Shown: positions 7,738 through 16,204 of the stretch, piece after piece
Layout: each line of letters starts with the position of its first letter
Position numbering within the stretch: the stretch's first letter is position 1
Source of the DNA: Streptomyces formicae
GTDB taxonomy: Bacteria > Actinomycetota > Actinomycetes > Streptomycetales > Streptomycetaceae
Reading direction: 5' to 3'
Length of the DNA stretch: 64,000 bases
Assembly: GCF_022647665.1 (NCBI RefSeq)
Contig: NZ_CP071872.1
Coordinates: 7,130,001-7,194,000, forward strand
Position numbers and translations under genes: made by a program
Notes under the pieces: generated by a model
Database searches by the model: none
What the model was told of the DNA's origin: nothing
The model's input: the letters and a program-made list of their open reading frames with translations, nothing else

Positions 7738-10071
7738 TTACGAGTTGGGCGGAACCGCCACCGCCGCCTGCGGCCGGATCGGGAGGCGGTTGACCGGGCG
7801 GCCCGTGGCGGCGCGGACCGCGGAGGCGATGGCGGACGGGGTGGTGACGACCGGGACCGCGCTGGCGGCCTTGGCGCCGAAGGGGGCCACCACGTCGCGT
7901 TCCTCGACGAGTTTGACGATGCGGATGTCGGGGGCGTCGAGGGAGGTGGGCAGGGCGTAGCCGGTGAGGTCGGGGTGACGGACCAGGCCGCGGGCGGTGC
8001 GGAGGTTCTCGGTGAGGGCCGTGCCGACGCCCTGGGTGATGCCGGCCTCGATACGGGCCGCCAGCTGGGCAGGGTTGAGGACGCGGCCGACGTCCTGGGC
8101 GACGGCGACCTCGACGACGCGGACGGAGCCGAGTTCGATGTCGACGTCGACGACCGCGCGGATCGCGCAGAAGGCGAGGCCGACGAAGGCGTCGCCCTGG
8201 CCCTGGTCGTCGAGGGGTTCGGTGGGGTGGGGGCGGCACTGGGCGGTCGCCCAGAGTTCCTTGCCGTCCATGGCCTCGGTGACCGTGGTGGACAGGACGC
8301 CGTCGTACGAGGTGATCTTGCCGTCGGTGATCTGGAGCAGCTCGGTGGACATGCCGAACTTGTGGGCCAGGGGCTGGAGCAACTGCGTGCGGACCATCTT
8401 GGCCGCGCGTTCCACCGCTCCGCCCGAGACCCAGGTGTGGCGGCCGTGCGCGGCCGGGCCCGCCGGGGGCTGGTCGGTGTCGACCGGGGCGACGTGGACC
8501 TCGTCGATGCCCAGGGTCTCCTGGACGACCTGGCGGGCCAGGGTGGAGAAGCCCTGGCCGGTCTCCACGGCCGCGCAGATGACCGTCGCGACGCCGTCCC
8601 GGACCCTGACGGTCGCGGTGGCGACCTCGTCGGCGCCTTCGGCGCCGAGCATGTGGACCATGCCGAGCGCGTAGCCGACTCCGCGGCGCACCGCGCCCGG
8701 TTCGCCCGCGCCTTCGGGGCCGCCGGGCAGGAGCCAGGCTTCCTCGGGGGTGTCCATGGGGAGGGCCGGGAGGGGGAAGTCCCTTACGGCGCCGAGCAGT
8801 TCTGCCACCGGGGCCGGGCACGTGACGGTCTGGCCGGTGGGCAGGATGTCGCCGGTCGCGAGGGCGTTGCGGAGGCGGAGCTCGACGGGGTCCAGGCCCA
8901 GATTCGCGGCGAGCTTGTCCATCTGGGCCTCGTACGCGGCGCACACCTGCATCGCGCCCTCGCCGCGCACATGGCCGGAGGGCGGGTTGTTGGTGCGGAC
9001 GGCCCAGCCCTCGATGAAGGCGTGCGGGACGACGTACGGGCCGCAGGCGAAGGCGACGGCCGCGGCGAGCGACTCCGACGAGGCGTCGGCGTAGGCGCCC
9101 GCGTCCAGCAGGATCTGGGCCTCCACCTTCACCAGGCGGCCGTCGGCGTCCGCGTGGTGGCGGTAGCGGAGCAGGGTGGGGTGGCGGTGGGCGTGGCCGA
9201 GGAAGGACTCCTCGCGGGTGGCCGTCAGCTTGACGGGGCAGCCGGTCTTCAGCGCCAGCAGGCCGAGCGGGATCTGGAAGCCGGGGTCCTCGCGGTCGCC
9301 CGTCGCGCCGGGGACGCCGGTGACGACCACCTTCACCTGCTCCGGCGGCAGGCCGAAGCAGGCGGCGGCCAGGTCGCGGTCGGTGTGGGGGTCGGTGGAC
9401 GCGGTGTAGAGCTCGACGCCGCCGTCGGGGCGGGGGACGGCCAGGCCCGCCTCGGCGCCGATGGGGGCCGGGTCCTGGCGGCCGATCCGGTACAGGCCTT
9501 CGACGACCGTCTCGCCCGCCGCCTCGGGGTCGCCGAAGCTGAGCGGGATGTGCCGGATCAGGTTGCCGTCGGGGTGCAGGGGGTCGGCGGCGAACGCCTT
9601 CTCGGGGTCGGTGACCGGTTCGAGTACTTCGTACTCGACCGTGATCGCGGCGGCGGCGAGCCGGGCCGTGTCGGGGTGGTCGGCCGCGACGGCGGCGATC
9701 GCCTCGCCGTGGTGGCGGACGGTCTCGGACGCGAAGACGGGGCGGTCGGCGATCCCCCGGCCGTACGCGGTGTCGCCCGGGACGTCCTCGTGCGTGATGA
9801 CCGCGTGCACGCCCGGCATGTCGGTGGCGCCGCTGGTGTCGACGGAGGTGATACGGGCGTGGGGGTGCGGGGAGCGCAGGATCGCCGCCCACAGCAGACC
9901 CTCGGCCCACAGGTCGGAGGCGTACGGGAAGGTGCCCTCGGTCTTGGCGCGGGCGTCGGCCTGCAGGAGCGATGCGCCGAGGCCGTGGGTGGGCGGCTCC
10001 TGCCGGGGGTCCTGCTGAGTGCCGTCGCCCGCCTGGGGCGTCGTCAGAGTGGTGGCCGCGTCCTTGCTCAC
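7738..10071 (-). CDS. xanthine dehydrogenase-family molybdopterin-binding subunit
   Basis: A 777-residue large subunit of a molybdenum hydroxylase (xanthine/aldehyde oxidase type). The N-terminal domain contains TKTEGTFPYASDL and DMPGVHAVITHEDVPG, typical of the a/b hammerhead domain. The molybdopterin-binding part has conserved GVTGVPGATGDRE-like and VRGEGAMQVCAAYEAQ segments, the latter equivalent to the G-x-x-R-G-x-G loop. The C-terminal part has GRVLNPAQLAARIEAGITQGVG and a VVTTPSAIASAVRAATG tail. The start is GTG 10071, overlapping the stop of the iron-sulfur gene by 4 bp. This subunit carries the active site. The substrate (purine, aldehyde, CoA-ester or other) cannot be told from the sequence, so no pucD-type symbol is given. 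Confidence 0.9.
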   Translation of the reverse strand: MSKDAATTLTTPQAGDGTQQDPRQEPPTHGLGASLLQADARAKTEGTFPYASDLWAEGLLWAAILRSPHPHARITSVDTSGATDMPGVHAVITHEDVPGDTAYGRGIADRPVFASETVRHHGEAIAAVAADHPDTARLAAAAITVEYEVLEPVTDPEKAFAADPLHPDGNLIRHIPLSFGDPEAAGETVVEGLYRIGRQDPAPIGAEAGLAVPRPDGGVELYTASTDPHTDRDLAAACFGLPPEQVKVVVTGVPGATGDREDPGFQIPLGLLALKTGCPVKLTATREESFLGHAHRHPTLLRYRHHADADGRLVKVEAQILLDAGAYADASSESLAAAVAFACGPYVVPHAFIEGWAVRTNNPPSGHVRGEGAMQVCAAYEAQMDKLAANLGLDPVELRLRNALATGDILPTGQTVTCPAPVAELLGAVRDFPLPALPMDTPEEAWLLPGGPEGAGEPGAVRRGVGYALGMVHMLGAEGADEVATATVRVRDGVATVICAAVETGQGFSTLARQVVQETLGIDEVHVAPVDTDQPPAGPAAHGRHTWVSGGAVERAAKMVRTQLLQPLAHKFGMSTELLQITDGKITSYDGVLSTTVTEAMDGKELWATAQCRPHPTEPLDDQGQGDAFVGLAFCAIRAVVDVDIELGSVRVVEVAVAQDVGRVLNPAQLAARIEAGITQGVGTALTENLRTARGLVRHPDLTGYALPTSLDAPDIRIVKLVEERDVVAPFGAKAASAVPVVTTPSAIASAVRAATGRPVNRLPIRPQAAVAVPPNS

Positions 10072-11477
10072 GCCATGCCTCCGTCGTGCGGGTGGGGCTG
10101 CACACTACCCGCACCCGGGGGCGCCTGGTGCGGGATACGGGCCTGCTCGGCGGTCTGCTCATCGTCGGAGTCGGCCACGGCTGCTGCCGCCGCCGCGGCG
10201 CTCGCCTCGCGCTCGGTGACGACCTCGCGTACGGCTTCGAGGACGCCGCGGTAGCCGGAGCAGCGGCACAGGTTGCCGCAGAGCGCCTGGCGGGTCTCCA
10301 GCTCCGTGGGGGCGTGGTTGCCCTCGAGCAGGTCGTGGACGGTCATGGCCATGCCGGGGATGCAGTAGCCGCACTGGACGGCACCGCACTTGGCGAGGGC
10401 GCGCTGGACGTCGGAGGGCTCGCCGTCGGTGGCGAGGCCCTCGACGGTGCGGACCTCGGAGCCGGCCGCCGTGGCGGCGGGTACGAGGCAGGAGGCGACG
10501 AGGCGGCCGTCGACCTGGACGTTGCACGCGCCGCACTCGCCCTGCGAGCAGCCGTCCTTGGCGCCGGCGAGGCCGAGGCGCTCGCGCAGCACGTAGAGGA
10601 GCGACTCGCCGACCCAGGCGTCCGTGACGGGGCGGTCGGCTCCGTTCACACGGAGGACGTACGAGGTATGGGGGTGCTCGTCGTTGACGGCGCGGGCGGT
10701 GGGTGCGTCGGCGGTGGGTGCGTCGGGCTCCGCGGGCTCGGCCGATCCCGCGGCCTCGGCCTCGCCCTCGGCCGTCCCGGGGCCGGGGGCCTGCTCCGGT
10801 ACGACCGCTTCCGGTACGGCGGCGGGCTCGGGTGCCCCCGCCCCGGCAGGCTCCGCGGGCGGCTCCGGCGTCTCGGGCACCGTCGCCCAGGGAGCGGACG
10901 CACCGCCGGGCAGCGTCGCCGGGTACACCGGCGGAGCGGCAGGCTCCGCGGGCGGCTCCGGGGTCTCGGGCGCCGTCGCCCAGGGAGCGGACGCACCGCC
11001 CGGCAGCGTCGCCGGAGGCGCGCCGCCGCCCCACTGGGAGGCCAGCGCCGACGTCGTGAACTCACCCGACTCGTCCGGAAGATCGCCCTGGGCGACCGGG
11101 ATCGTCCACTGGCCGGTCAGCTCGCTCGGCCCGTCGGCCGCCGCTTCGGTCTCGGGGAAGCTCCACCGGCCCGTGGCGTGCGGGTCCTGGTCGTGCTGCC
11201 CGGCAGGCTCCGGCATCGGCTCGTGCTGCGGCGGCACCATCCAGGAGCCCGCCGCCGCCGGGTCCGTGCCCGCGGCCGGCGCCGGCTGGGCGTGCGGCGT
11301 GAACTGCGGCGGTACGTACCCGTGGCCGGGCGCCGCGAGCGGCGTGTCCAGGGCGCCGTCCGGGGGCAGCTGGACGAAGGCCGTGGCGTCGGCGTCGTAC
11401 TCGCCCTGCGGGATGGGCTGCCAGCCGCCCTCGTACTGCTGCCGCGAGGGGGCCGGACCGTTCTCTTCGGTGCTCAC
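10068..11477 (-). CDS. [2Fe-2S] subunit of molybdenum hydroxylase with long Pro/Ala-rich N-terminal extension
   Basis: A 469-residue protein starting at GTG 11477, with a 4-bp overlap with the FAD-subunit stop. Residues about 272-430 are a complete two-cluster small subunit. Cysteines 310, 315, 318 and 330 form the plant-ferredoxin-type cluster (DGCSQGECGAC), and Cys369, 372, 404 and 406 form the second (QCGYC, LCRC). Family members are normally about 160-200 residues. Here some 270 residues of Pro-, Ala- and Glu-rich disordered sequence precede the domain, containing a tandem 31-residue duplication (TLPGGASAPWAT twice). It passes electrons from the molybdenum centre to FAD. The extension shows no targeting signal. 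Confidence 0.9.
   Translation of the reverse strand: MSTEENGPAPSRQQYEGGWQPIPQGEYDADATAFVQLPPDGALDTPLAAPGHGYVPPQFTPHAQPAPAAGTDPAAAGSWMVPPQHEPMPEPAGQHDQDPHATGRWSFPETEAAADGPSELTGQWTIPVAQGDLPDESGEFTTSALASQWGGGAPPATLPGGASAPWATAPETPEPPAEPAAPPVYPATLPGGASAPWATVPETPEPPAEPAGAGAPEPAAVPEAVVPEQAPGPGTAEGEAEAAGSAEPAEPDAPTADAPTARAVNDEHPHTSYVLRVNGADRPVTDAWVGESLLYVLRERLGLAGAKDGCSQGECGACNVQVDGRLVASCLVPAATAAGSEVRTVEGLATDGEPSDVQRALAKCGAVQCGYCIPGMAMTVHDLLEGNHAPTELETRQALCGNLCRCSGYRGVLEAVREVVTEREASAAAAAAAVADSDDEQTAEQARIPHQAPPGAGSVQPHPHDGGMA
10845..11015. repeat. in-frame tandem duplication in the iron-sulfur subunit linker
   Basis: Two near-identical 78-bp copies (10845-10922 and 10938-11015), spaced 93 bp start to start, which is 31 codons, so the reading frame is kept. 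They differ by only a few bases. The repeat encodes the Pro/Ala-rich linker containing LPGGASAPWAT and ETPEPPAEPA. Confidence 0.85.
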
Positions 11478-12352
11478 GACAGCGCCCTCCCCAGTGCTCG
11501 TCGGGCCAGCGCGGCGACCGTGCGCCGCAGGTGCAGGATCGCGGGCGGCATCTGTTCGTCGCCCTGCGGATCCGGGATGCAGGCAGCGGCCACGTACTCC
11601 CCGAACGCCGCCAGCGCCTCGGGAGCGAGGCCGCGCTCGCCGTCCCAGTCGATCAGCGAGGCGATCCACCGCTCGGCCTCCAGCGGGCGCAGCGGCATGG
11701 GCGCGATCGCGCCGACCGCGCAGCGCACCCCGCGCCTGGCCGGGTCGAGGACGACGGCGACGGACGCCGTGGCGCGGCCGGGGCCGGTGCGTCCGGTGGC
11801 CTTGAGGAAGACCTGCGGGGCGTGCAGGAGCGGTACGCGGACGAAGCCGATCAGCTCGGCCGGGCCGAGCATCTCGCGGCCCGCCAGCAGATGGGAGACG
11901 GGGATCTCGCGGCGGGCGCCGCCCGGGCCCGCGATGACCAGGTCCGCCTCCAGGGCGGCGAGCACGGGCAGGGCGTCGCCGGTGGGGGCGGCGGTGGCGA
12001 TGTTGCCGCCGAGGGTGCCCGCGTTGCGGATCTGCGGGGGGCCGGCGGCGCGCGCGGAGGCGGCGAGGGCGGGGATGAGCGCGGCGAAGTCGGGGCGGCC
12101 CATCCGGGCGTGGGTGAGGCCGGCGCCGAGCAGTGCGTGGCCGTCCTGGTACTGCCAGCCGCGGATCTCGTTGATACGGCCGAGCCCGACGAGGCCGGCG
12201 GGCCGCAGCCGGCCCTTGTTGACGGCCGCCATCAGGTCCGTACCGCCCGCGACCGGCACGGCGGCGGGCATGGCGGTGAGCGCCGCCACGGCCTCGTCGA
12301 GCGAGACCGGCAGCGTCACGGACTGCGCCGCCTGCGGTGCGTGCGTGGTCAA
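11474..12352 (-). CDS. FAD-binding subunit of molybdenum hydroxylase (CoxM/XdhB type)
   Basis: A medium subunit of about 292 residues and first gene of the three-gene molybdoenzyme operon. The FAD site is visible in PVAGGTDLMAAVNKG (residues about 33-47) and in the second flavin loop IRNAGTLGGNIATAAPTGDA. The C-terminal part has the CO-dehydrogenase-flavoprotein region (RRGVRCAVGAIAPMPLRP). I place the start at TTG 12352 because GGGAAGGGG lies about 8 bases upstream and the length then matches the family. The frame stays open to 12499, but that extension (GRMCPSWTLASDRSED...) looks non-coding. The start is the least certain point; the function is secure. Confidence 0.88.
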   Translation of the reverse strand: MTTHAPQAAQSVTLPVSLDEAVAALTAMPAAVPVAGGTDLMAAVNKGRLRPAGLVGLGRINEIRGWQYQDGHALLGAGLTHARMGRPDFAALIPALAASARAAGPPQIRNAGTLGGNIATAAPTGDALPVLAALEADLVIAGPGGARREIPVSHLLAGREMLGPAELIGFVRVPLLHAPQVFLKATGRTGPGRATASVAVVLDPARRGVRCAVGAIAPMPLRPLEAERWIASLIDWDGERGLAPEALAAFGEYVAAACIPDPQGDEQMPPAILHLRRTVAALARRALGRALS

Positions 12353-12695
12353 CCCAGCTGCCCCTTCCCGGTGTCCCGGCTGTCCGCCTGTGCTGCCGTA
12401 CCGTACGTGCTCACAGCCCGGACGTGGCAACTCTGGCACATCTTCCGACCGGTCCGACGCGAGGGTCCACGAAGGGCACATCCGTCCCGGACCTCCCACG
12501 GAAGGGGAATCGTCCGGTTTTGTCGCACCTTTGCCGCACCCTTGCCGTCACATGCGGATTGGCGCTGCTCAGTGTGGCTTGTACGACTTTTCTCGTGGTG
12601 ACCCCCGGCCCCGGATGCCCCGTGAGGGCCCGTCGGTCCGAAGGCCCCCACAGTCGCAGGGAGCCGTTCGCGTGACACCCCTCTCGGGGCCGGGC
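12353..12695. other. intergenic region upstream of molybdoenzyme operon
   Basis: 343 bp with no supportable gene. On the minus strand it must hold the molybdoenzyme operon promoter, since the hexosaminidase operon ends at 12696. A TTGCCA (about 12425-12430) and a TACGGT (12400-12405) lie 19 bp apart upstream of the TTG start, a weak candidate only. A run of C/G-rich short inverted repeats at 12600-12680 could end upstream transcripts. Confidence 0.4.
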
Positions 12696-14360
12696 TCACA
12701 CGATTGGGGGCGCCCCCTCGATCGGACGTCCGAGCACCCCGGGGCGCTGCTGCCACGGCAACGGGCCACCGGGCGGCCGGTAGTCGACACCGAGCGCGTC
12801 AAGGCGCCGGTAGTGGGCGGCCATTCGCCGGTCGAAATCCGCGAAGTCGCGCTCGGCGGGGGCGGGGAGCGCGGACCAGGCGACCTCGGCGAAGGCGGCG
12901 AGGCGCGGGAAGACCTGGTAGTCGACGCGGGAGCGGTCCTGCATGACCTCGGTCCAGACGTTGGCCTGGGTGCCGAGGACATGGGCGGCCGCGGGCGTTC
13001 CGGCCAGCTCCGGCGGAACGGGTTCGAAGCGGTAGACGTCCTCCAGTGTGCGGACGTATCCGATGGGCATCGGCTCGTCGTCGCCGGGTGCCTGCCGGTG
13101 GTCGAAGTAGACCTGCTGCTCGGGGCACATGACGACGTCGTGTCCGGCCCGTGCGGCGGCGATCCCGCCGGCGTAGCCGCGCCACGACGAGACCGCGGCG
13201 CCGGGGGCCAGACCGCCTTCGAGGATCTCGTCCCAGCCGATGAGGCGCCGGCCGCGGGCGGTCAGCCACCCGTCGAAGTGGCGGATGAACCAGGACTGGA
13301 GCTCGTCCTCGTCGGCGAGGCCGAGCTCCTTGATACGTGCCTGGGCGGCCGGTGACTGCTTCCACTGGTCCTTGAGGCACTCGTCGCCGCCGATGTGGAC
13401 GAAGGGGGAGGTGGCGGCCGGGAAGAGGTCGAGGACCTCCTCGAAGACCCCTTCGTAGAAGCGGAGGGTGTTGTCGGTGGGGGCGAGTACGTTCGGGCTG
13501 ACGCCCCAGGTGTCCCACGTCGAAAGGGAGGTCGTGTCGATGACGTCGGTGTTGCCGAGCTCCGGGTATGCGGCGATGGCGGCCTGCGAGTGGCCCGGGA
13601 TGTCGATCTCGGGGACGACGGAGATATGCCGCTCGGCGGCGTAGGCGACGATTTCCCGGATGTCGTCCTGGGTGTAGTGGCCGCCGTGCGGTTTCTCTTC
13701 CCAGAGCTCCGACGCCCCGTGTCCCCATTTCGTCCGCGAACGCCAGGCGCCGGCTTCCGTGAGACGGGGAAAGCGCTTGATCTCGATGCGCCAGCCCTGG
13801 TCGTCGGTGAGGTGGAAGTGGAAGACGTTGAGCTTGTGGGCGGCGAGGAGATCGAGATAGCGCAGGACGTCGTCTTTGGGGAGGAAGTGGCGGGCGACGT
13901 CGAGCATGAGTCCGCGCCAGCGGAAGCGGGGTGAGTCCTCGATGGTGACCATCGGGACGTCCCGGTCCTGGCCGGCCGGGCCGATGGGCGCTCTGCGGTG
14001 GGCGTCGGGCCCCAGCAGCTGCCGGAGCGTCTGGGCACCCCAGAACACCCCTGCGGTGCTGCCGCCTTCGATGACGACGGCGACGTCCTCGACGGAGCCG
14101 TCCGTGGACAGCCGGTAGCCCTCGGGGCCGAGTTCCCGCTCCACGTCCGCGCTGACGCGGAGCAGAATGCTGCGCGGGCCTTCGCCGTCGGCGAGCGGCA
14201 GCCCTGTGGCCGCGCCGAGTGCGCTGCGCAGCCACCGCGCCACGCCCTCCGTGCCCGGCCGTGCGTCCAGCCTGGTGTCCCCGTCGAGCGCGAAGCGGCC
14301 GGGGCTGTCGGCCCGGCACTCGATGCCACTCGGCGCCGGGATCAGATCCGTAGAGGTCAT
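12696..14360 (-). CDS. beta-N-acetylhexosaminidase (GH20), cytoplasmic
   Basis: A 554-residue family 20 glycoside hydrolase. The catalytic Asp-Glu pair is D326-E327 in HIGGDECLKDQW. An N-terminal GH20b-type domain (residues about 1-145) precedes the barrel, which shows RGLMLDVARHFLPKDDVLRYLD, FHFHLTDDQGWRIEIKRFP and VVPEIDIPGHSQAAI, all family hallmarks. There is no signal peptide, so it acts inside the cell. It follows the two permease genes by 4 bp as the last gene of the importer operon. This suggests that the importer brings in N-acetylglucosamine-containing oligosaccharides (chitobiose or peptidoglycan-derived) and the enzyme cleaves them to monosaccharides. It resembles the das-type arrangement, but is probably a paralogous locus (S. 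coelicolor SCO2943-2946 from memory). Confidence 0.93.
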   Translation of the reverse strand: MTSTDLIPAPSGIECRADSPGRFALDGDTRLDARPGTEGVARWLRSALGAATGLPLADGEGPRSILLRVSADVERELGPEGYRLSTDGSVEDVAVVIEGGSTAGVFWGAQTLRQLLGPDAHRRAPIGPAGQDRDVPMVTIEDSPRFRWRGLMLDVARHFLPKDDVLRYLDLLAAHKLNVFHFHLTDDQGWRIEIKRFPRLTEAGAWRSRTKWGHGASELWEEKPHGGHYTQDDIREIVAYAAERHISVVPEIDIPGHSQAAIAAYPELGNTDVIDTTSLSTWDTWGVSPNVLAPTDNTLRFYEGVFEEVLDLFPAATSPFVHIGGDECLKDQWKQSPAAQARIKELGLADEDELQSWFIRHFDGWLTARGRRLIGWDEILEGGLAPGAAVSSWRGYAGGIAAARAGHDVVMCPEQQVYFDHRQAPGDDEPMPIGYVRTLEDVYRFEPVPPELAGTPAAAHVLGTQANVWTEVMQDRSRVDYQVFPRLAAFAEVAWSALPAPAERDFADFDRRMAAHYRRLDALGVDYRPPGGPLPWQQRPGVLGRPIEGAPPIV

Positions 14361-14364
14361 TGCG

Positions 14365-15216
14365 TCAGTCTTTCACCGCTCCGCCCAGCCCCGAGACCAG
14401 GCGTCGTTGGACGAGGACGAAGAAGACGAGCACCGGGATCGTCATCACGGTGGACGCCGCCATGATGCCGCCCCAGTCGTTCTCGTCCGGCTTGAAGAAG
14501 ACCAGCAGCGCCATCGGCAGCGTGGACTGCGAGGTGTCGCTGATGATGAAGGACTTCGCGAAGAGGAAGTCGTTCCAGGCCGAGATGAACGAGAAGACGC
14601 TCGTCGCGACCAGCCCCGGGAAGACCAGCGGGAAGAGGATCTGCCAGAGGAAACGGGACCGGCTCGCGCCGTCGATGTACGCGGCCTCCTCCAGGGCTTC
14701 CGGCACCGCTTTGACGAAGCCGCGCAGCATCCAGATCGCGAACGGGAGGGAGAAGGCGATGTGCGGCAGGATCAGCGCGCCGAGGGTGTTGAGCTGTCCG
14801 AAGTCCCGCATCAGGAAGAAGAGCGGGATGGTCAGCGCCTCGACCGGCACCATCTGTGCGACCAGGAACATGATCAGCAGCGCGGTGCGGAGCCGGAACC
14901 GGAATCGGGTCACGGCCGTCGCCGCGAGAAAGGCGATGAGCGCGGAGGCGAGCACGACCGCGCCGGCGACGAAGAGGCTGTTGAGGAAGTAGCGGCCGAA
15001 TTCCTGCTGTTCGAAGACGCGGCGGAAGGAGTCGAGGGACGGGGCGAGCGTCCAGGGGCGGGGATCGGTGGACTGGATCTCACCTGCCGGTTTGAACGCG
15101 GAGAGGACCATCCAGTAGAGCGGGAAGGCGACGACGGCAGCGACGGCCAGGGCGGTCGCCTCGGCGGCCAGACGCCACGGTTTGTGAATGCGGATACGCG
15201 GAGAAAGCGCGCTCAC
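14365..15216 (-). CDS. carbohydrate ABC transporter permease (MalG/CUT1 type)
   Basis: A 283-residue inner-membrane permease starting at GTG 15216, with GGGGGAGGAAC just upstream and a 4-bp overlap with the other permease gene. There are six predicted membrane helices. The EAA loop that docks the ATPase is ALEEAAYIDGASRSRFLWQI (about residues 182-201). The C-terminus has the usual FVLVQRRLVSGLGGAVKD ending of the MalG-like partner. No ATPase gene is in the operon; Streptomyces CUT1 importers share a distant MsiK ATPase, so that is expected. Confidence 0.93.
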   Translation of the reverse strand: MSALSPRIRIHKPWRLAAEATALAVAAVVAFPLYWMVLSAFKPAGEIQSTDPRPWTLAPSLDSFRRVFEQQEFGRYFLNSLFVAGAVVLASALIAFLAATAVTRFRFRLRTALLIMFLVAQMVPVEALTIPLFFLMRDFGQLNTLGALILPHIAFSLPFAIWMLRGFVKAVPEALEEAAYIDGASRSRFLWQILFPLVFPGLVATSVFSFISAWNDFLFAKSFIISDTSQSTLPMALLVFFKPDENDWGGIMAASTVMTIPVLVFFVLVQRRLVSGLGGAVKD

Positions 15217-16199
15217 AGTTCCTCCCCCTGGCGACGCAGCAGCCGCAGATAGACGAGCGTGACGGCGAGCAGGATCAGCAGCATGACGACGCCGATCGCG
15301 GAGCCGAGGCTGTACTGCGAGGACGCGAAGGCCTTTTGGTAGGCGTAGACGTTGAGGACGAGGTTCTGGCCGGCGATTCCGCCGCCGTTGGTCATCACGT
15401 AGATCTGTGTGAAGACCTTGAAGTCCCAGATGATGGACTGGATCGTGACGACGACGAGGATGGGCCGCAGCATCGGCGCCAGCACGGAGCGCCAGATCCG
15501 CCACTGCGAGGCGCCGTCCAGCGAGGCCGCTTCGACGACCTCCCCGGGAACGGCCTTGATTCCGGCGTAGACGGTCACCATCACGAACGGGAACGAGCAC
15601 CAGACGACCTCGAGGAGGACGAGGGCGAAAGCGCTGTGGCGGCCGTACGTCCAGGAGAAGTCGCCGAGCCCGAGCACCTTGTTGACGGGCCCGAAGTCCG
15701 GGTCGAAGAGGAAGACCCACACGGTCGACCCGGTGACCGCGGGTGTCGCCCACGCCCCGAGCGCGGCGAGCATGAGGGCGAGCCGGGGCACGGCGCGGAT
15801 GCGGGTGAGCAGTACGGCGAGGGCGCACCCTACGGCGAGCGTGGCGACGACGCACGCAGCGGCGAAGAGGACGGTGGCGAGGAGGACCTGCCAGAACTGG
15901 CTGTCACCGAAGAGGGCGGCGTAGTTGCCGAAGCCCTGGAACGAGGTGGGCTCGCCGCCACTGACCTGGGCCTGGGTGTACTCCAGGAAGGAGATCAGCC
16001 CGAGCTGGTAGATGGGGTAGACGAGCAGCCCGCCCAGCACGACCAGGGCGGGGGCCAGATACAGCCACGGGGTCCAGCCCCCCTGTCCCCGGCCCGGCCT
16101 GGCGGCCCGCCGGCCCTTCGCCCCTCCGGGAGCCTTCCGCGCGGCCGGGACGGCTCGGGTGGCGGGGGCGCCCGTGTCCTGCTTCGTCGCGTGCGTCAT
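15213..16199 (-). CDS. carbohydrate ABC transporter permease (MalF/CUT1 type)
   Basis: A 328-residue permease starting at ATG 16199, 5 bp after the lipoprotein stop, with no strong ribosome-binding site of its own, so translation is probably coupled. A basic N-terminal tail of about 40 residues (KGRRAARPGRGQ) precedes six helices. The first is WLYLAPALVVLGGLLVYPIY; the EAA loop is EVVEAASLDGASQWRIWRSV (about residues 226-245). It pairs with the MalG-type permease downstream to form the channel for the substrate captured by the lipoprotein. Substrate is inferred from the adjacent hexosaminidase. Confidence 0.93.
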   Translation of the reverse strand: MTHATKQDTGAPATRAVPAARKAPGGAKGRRAARPGRGQGGWTPWLYLAPALVVLGGLLVYPIYQLGLISFLEYTQAQVSGGEPTSFQGFGNYAALFGDSQFWQVLLATVLFAAACVVATLAVGCALAVLLTRIRAVPRLALMLAALGAWATPAVTGSTVWVFLFDPDFGPVNKVLGLGDFSWTYGRHSAFALVLLEVVWCSFPFVMVTVYAGIKAVPGEVVEAASLDGASQWRIWRSVLAPMLRPILVVVTIQSIIWDFKVFTQIYVMTNGGGIAGQNLVLNVYAYQKAFASSQYSLGSAIGVVMLLILLAVTLVYLRLLRRQGEEL

Positions 16200-16204
16200 G
16201 GTGC

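Noticed and set aside
9972..13355. Very long open frame on the plus strand across the molybdoenzyme operon and hexosaminidase
   Set aside because: It is antisense to four well-supported genes, has Arg/Gly-rich composition typical of shadow frames in GC-rich DNA, and shows no motifs.
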